Shown piece by piece: positions 63,201-64,000 of a stretch of 64,000 nt of DNA. Every line of letters begins with the position of its first letter. The first letter of the stretch is position 1. The notes beneath the pieces are model-generated. The model made no database searches, was not told where the DNA came from, and worked only from the letters and a program-made list of their open reading frames with translations. Position numbers and translations under genes: made by a program. The stretch comes from Fluviicoccus sp. (GTDB taxonomy: Bacteria; Pseudomonadota; Gammaproteobacteria; Pseudomonadales; Moraxellaceae): contig NZ_JAUSMX010000009.1 in assembly GCF_030646115.1 (NCBI RefSeq), positions 534,960-598,959 of the forward strand. Direction: 5' to 3'.

Positions 63201-64000
63201 CGCCGGGAGTCTCGGGCGGCAAAATGTTGGGTATGGCCAAGATCAATACCACCTATGTGGTGGAGATTGAAACGATGGCGGATGGAACATGGGCGTATGT
63301 TTATGAAAAGGGAAATAACCGTGATTCAGGCTTCAGCCAGTGGTTTGCAGGGTCTACTTCGACTTCGACTTGGGGCACCTGCAGTTTCCGAGGTGTAACC
63401 GTGACCGGACCGTCGACAACAATATCGACGGGGCCGGTCATCTATTTGGATAACCTGAGCATTTCGAGTCGGAGTGCGAATCCGGAAGCATCTGCGCAGG
63501 TGACTCGTTATGTATATGACGCCGATGGTCAGCAACGCTTTAGTGTGGATGCCTTGGGTTATGTGACGGAGCGTCAGTACGACAGCTTAGGCCGGGTGGT
63601 GAAGGAAGTCCGTTATGTGGAAAAACCAGGGGACTTGACAACTTGGCTGGCCAATCCAGGGTCACTGGATGTGACTGGGGCACAGGTCACCCGCTACGTT
63701 TACAACGCCAACAACCAGTTGCGATTTACCGTTGATGCCTTGGGGTTTGTGACGGAACAGCGTTATGACAGCTTGGGTCGAGTCACGGAAACACTGCGTT
63801 ATGCCGGTGCCATCAATTTTGCAGATGTTTCTAACGAATCCGATTTCGCGATAAAGCTGAACGCCATTCAGGTTGTAGACTTTACCGGAGGGGCTCTGCC
63901 ATCGACGTGGACGCATAATCCGTCGGTCACCTCAGCGACACTGACGCAAGATCAACTCAGCATTAAAACGGGGAATTCAAGTTCGGCGAACGATTGGCCT
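54206..64000 (+). CDS. Giant RHS/YD-repeat protein, incomplete at the window end
   Basis: The frame from ATG 54206 is open to the last base (3265 codons, no stop). No signal peptide is visible; the N-terminus (MVAIVSGNGLGLFNTSLN) is followed by a globular domain (about 10-165) and then YD repeats of the form YDAxGR...VxD. Between repeats are inserted beta-sandwich-like modules: three of one type (57420-58690) and four of another (60322-64000, the last partial). The repeats form a closed beta-cage in characterised RHS proteins, usually housing a C-terminal toxin; the end is outside the window, so no cargo domain can be named. GGAG precedes the ATG. It could be a type III or other secretion substrate or a surface protein. 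Confidence 0.85.
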   Translation, partial: MVAIVSGNGLGLFNTSLNTLGGSGVSGQAGFGQANGQAVVNAATGNLILQFTDEQLSGIGQDLPALRTYNALGQSNDGDADGWRWDGERRLILTGTVNTAGSTVTRINGDGHETLYTWNGSRYQSAEGRGAHDSLSWSSGDTTWTWVDGDTRSSEVYEAASGQSGQSRLKSVTATDGTSISYSYDAAGRLAGVRDSSGAELIYNYNAGGKLERLDTRLSGSDTPSKQVYYYYDAQGRLKRVLTDLTVDNSIADAGATPAGVLSAGAKVYVTDYTYDDANGVFSRRIASVSQSDGGSVSFTYQQVPAGGEYRLRTVTDASGVTTFDYGNLADRTTTVSNGLGQAWVYRYDESQRLVEVRSPSVAGQPLTTTAFSYDADSNVGMISSGGKTLTYGYDANGNRTLERDSLGNTLRRTYSITSRLLTETRYATASMYNSTTAVWTDPAIGQTTNYLYDSADRLRYFVSAEGRVTEYRYNAQGLPERVIQYGSAVYTSTMTEAALNTWVVSQDKTRTTLSFTQYDAYGNLAKRTDYASVDSTGNGLLDAAAVVTEYTYSGSGQLLQTIAVRGPDRSSKTTLASNVYDGLGRLQSQVDADGTHTNVYDGVARTLTVTHSSGRIVTNSYDTSGRLLTVAESGTGVLSRVTVFTYDLAGRLVAELDPAGGRRFTFYDEAGRVSARVDGVGAVTEYTYTATGGLSVERRYATRVDTSDWISSAGVMTKTLVSQIRPVATVADRQTAYAYDAADRLWTVTDAANVVTMNSYDARGQLIQTQTGDRISRYFYDKEGRPQAVLDGEGYLTENIYNAAGQLFQAKRYAVVTTPLQQAGATLTDVRPSATGALSTYYFYDAAGRRTGVLDEQQFLTETVYDAAGNAQQTIRYATPYTGSVASSTMLSTLKTALQASARQTSTTAYDSLGRVSTVTDTAGTVTAYEYDSYGRVVRETAAQGSSEERSTRNRYDAYSQVVGQLGGEASTRITSGMADASQAAVYRQFGAGYEYDALGRKSAFTDAAGNRTVYYYDAEGRLTHTISAEGEVSETIYNAFGEVQETTRYTTKLAPNQNDRATETTHSGNQAARIWYRAGTSNSSISRNLTGFLPSGETFQTGDVLTATVWFKADADTQGAMYVGSGGSGAYVRVSGNGQWQQIKVSYSATSSDPLSVYLYGDRDGASRVQGHNVIYDDLEVTCEARNFQYVDGFEGGLTGWSSSTQYKDIVTASSSSTFSGSGSARLWYQGGTPSTLSRNLGSVAAGDVVTATVWLKAGTDTRAAVYLGNSAGVATQSSWRESVGTGGWKKVSITVTATAAEDFYLYLNADAFNPAPSAAHSVTYDDVVVLKNGVAWLADGFDSGVTPAATVTATTGWFLQGARVDAARQSSVTSFDGSQSLQVAYKPGTSSYVVQALGSFAVGEVITATVWFKTTADTRARVALGGSGGGAISTSALDAYGVGDWQPLTVTGTVTAAGAIYIYLYADVNGGYKQEGHTVLFDNLEVASSTRGRIYSHDFESLTNINVGGGLSRLTGAEGREALQGGVLTTGLRALVQGIRNSAIDSRTQYRYDTRGLMISQTDGEGFESSFSYTDFGQLFQTTRQLTPGATPNTVVTENRYNKRGERIGVTEDLDPAGLNRVTSTKYDAFGRVIEQTDALGKLTTTKYDNNGRQITVTDPLVHARKSIYDAYGRVLTQTDVNGNSTSYAYDDVNRSVTVTTPEGITLSTWKTRHGETLKVVDGRGNATSYEYNLNGQLARSVDAQGNDNQNVYDAAGRLIQTTDAQGAQTRFEYDAANRVIRRLDEATTGNVTRYSFDGQGRQVRVTEGDGSLGQRITDYSYDRKGQMLTVTVDPAGQKLTTSYAYDGVGRQLRISRGDTANPAQQVMAYAYDDLGHRISETQDPEGLNLTTQYKYDLEGRLTRKIDALGNSTWYVNDAAGLLMYTVDGEGQVTRYYYDGNDRVISTLKYANVIAKATRDTYGDIVSATATAGTVTISAPAADAARDQRTFAVYDRDGRVRYQINALRQVTETRYDAAGNVTETITHERELPADTLIWPAAPNSPDTGFTALTSASQTLLNTYPGLFRYDSVSRRLVLCSVNNTASVNQTLIGPSRAFEPGQQYRMEITLGATLPSRLIVGLSNEGQSSTAGLSANNYRRHALYLSGGKWYSVINDNSISATPLLGVAAASTTYVLEIETRAGGTSLYVYEKGKTRAEGYKDEFDSIGWDEARFTLYGVQSPTDTNGEAYIDNLSISTRTSAAVVGSRTRYVYDSLNRQRFVIDPLGNVTEKCYDAAGHVTEVRRYDRAIPLETVATESDVGAALGLAGAGAQRTGYVYDSSGRQRFTVDALNQVTEARYDALGRVTDTIRHAAALTAGTVLSEAAVAAQLYPVWSDDLDDNGVSGMTVQNFTDVLSLSEGKLTLTNAMGAEAEPSVYESAFKTFTPGMTYHAEFSLGATLPKSFKIGLENSKNSYGATYRRHILFFDNGNLRSVAYSDKEEKSVLLGVAKANTTYVVEVETRAEGTTLYVHEKGQSRESGFSQSSDASVWADMRLRIWGRRNPAYDGSKVSIDNLQEWNLNGTQATLSSRTRTVYDAAGRAKFQLDPLNAVTEYVYDDAGRVVQEKRYSDALTAVPLTLTEGTLTTALLNKAAVTTTRVYDGAGRERFTVDALGYLSEQRFDALGHVIESLRYAEPVNANAPVTVTEADVVAQRTQYRYDLDGRVVYTVDALGNVTENRYDGLDRVTKTIRYAQKISVPASLVLSEIQAAVTAANGASPTDTATTNVVYDRLNRAVFSVDALGYVTGRQYDALGRMVKEIRYTQKPVGTVSYTEAWLSNTVNLSAAGAQVTRYAYDADNQLRYTVDALGYVTEQRFDSLGRVSATLKHAKAINADAVVTEADVDLQLKSLTVADLGSTLMPVGWKLGTYSGTTIVDGRLAVQPQANNALSTTQYPKVFEEQQLSAYQAGKVYRGEVTTGSSLSNAFVTLTLSDDNSPWKHSIEFNGGRIDGVTRAPGVSGGKMLGMAKINTTYVVEIETMADGTWAYVYEKGNNRDSGFSQWFAGSTSTSTWGTCSFRGVTVTGPSTTISTGPVIYLDNLSISSRSANPEASAQVTRYVYDADGQQRFSVDALGYVTERQYDSLGRVVKEVRYVEKPGDLTTWLANPGSLDVTGAQVTRYVYNANNQLRFTVDALGFVTEQRYDSLGRVTETLRYAGAINFADVSNESDFAIKLNAIQVVDFTGGALPSTWTHNPSVTSATLTQDQLSIKTGNSSSANDWP
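57420..58690 (+). repeat. Three tandem carbohydrate-binding-like modules within the RHS protein
   Basis: About 57420-57735, 57870-58200 and 58345-58690 encode related units with the pattern ARxWYxxGT...SxxLG...GDVxTATVWxKA.DT and a trailing VxYDDxxV. Two are introduced by a FDxG.GW-type stretch. The pattern resembles CBM4/9-type lectin folds, which bind carbohydrates in enzymes; here the binding function is inferred. They interrupt the YD repeats. Confidence 0.6.
60322..64000 (+). repeat. Repeated second-type modules alternating with YD super-repeats
   Basis: Units at about 60322-60925, 61330-61895, 62885-63475 and from 63870 on share the pattern TTYVxExET.A.GT.xYVxEKG. Between them are YD super-repeats (RYxYDA...FTVDALGYVTEQRYDxLGRV). 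The DNA at 62700-62805, 63496-63600 and 63677-63785 is close enough to suggest recent duplication. Confidence 0.65.

Noticed and set aside
60322..64000. CRISPR-like or satellite repeat array
   Set aside because: The repeats are coding, long and in frame with the RHS protein; there are no short identical repeats with unique spacers.

Overview
The window is about 64 kb of a Gammaproteobacterium of moderately high GC. Several gene orders match those of Pseudomonas-like genomes: mrcB beside an LpoP-type TPR lipoprotein; mlaA, receiver-phosphatase, STAS protein, transaldolase and dusA; and the M48 protease, TusA-like protein, bcp and gcvR. The genus cannot be fixed from the sequence alone. I saw no tRNA, rRNA, CRISPR array, transposase or integrase.

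Positions 1-34 kb are mostly chromosomal housekeeping: a PAS/PAS/HD-GYP phosphodiesterase; PBP1b with its lipoprotein partner; a complete cbb3 oxidase and assembly cluster on the minus strand (ccoNOQP, ccoG, fixH, ccoI, ccoS and a SafE-like membrane protein with a His/Met-rich tail); an SCP2-like protein; a three-gene RiPP locus of the Hvf/bufferin type (Cys-rich precursor, DUF692/MNIO enzyme, DUF2063 partner); mlaA and an Hsb-like signalling pair; transaldolase and dusA; a BepA-like protease; a TusA-like protein; bcp and gcvR; queE/queC with cpoB; a CHASE2 Ser/Thr kinase with a PP2C phosphatase; and a group ending in nadK and a YeaC-like gene.

Positions 34.2-53.0 kb hold the most unusual part: 24 tightly packed plus-strand genes for a flagellar-type export apparatus. 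Present are the export gate (FliP, FliQ, FliR, FlhA, FlhB, FliO), the ATPase complex (FliH, FliI, FliJ), the MS ring (FliF), rod parts (FliE, FlgB, FlgC, FlgF, FlgG), P and L rings with FlgA, a hook with a very short FlgD, and a FliA-like sigma factor. No FliG, genuine FliM, stator, hook-junction, cap or flagellin gene is present. The fliG position holds a 129-residue protein, and the switch position holds one SctQ-like double-SpoA protein with an internal start and ribosome-binding site. I read this as a probable non-rotary, outer-membrane-spanning flagellar derivative, perhaps a secretion device.

Beyond it lie a divergent minus-strand pair (a TPR protein and a small unknown) and then a giant RHS/YD-repeat protein that is open from 54206 to the window end (at least 3265 codons). 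The intergenic region between them carries two divergent sigma-28-like sequences. A working model is that the FliA-like sigma drives the RHS gene and the TPR pair, linking the apparatus with a candidate large cargo or surface protein. Family assignments come from motifs read directly; the functional model is inference.
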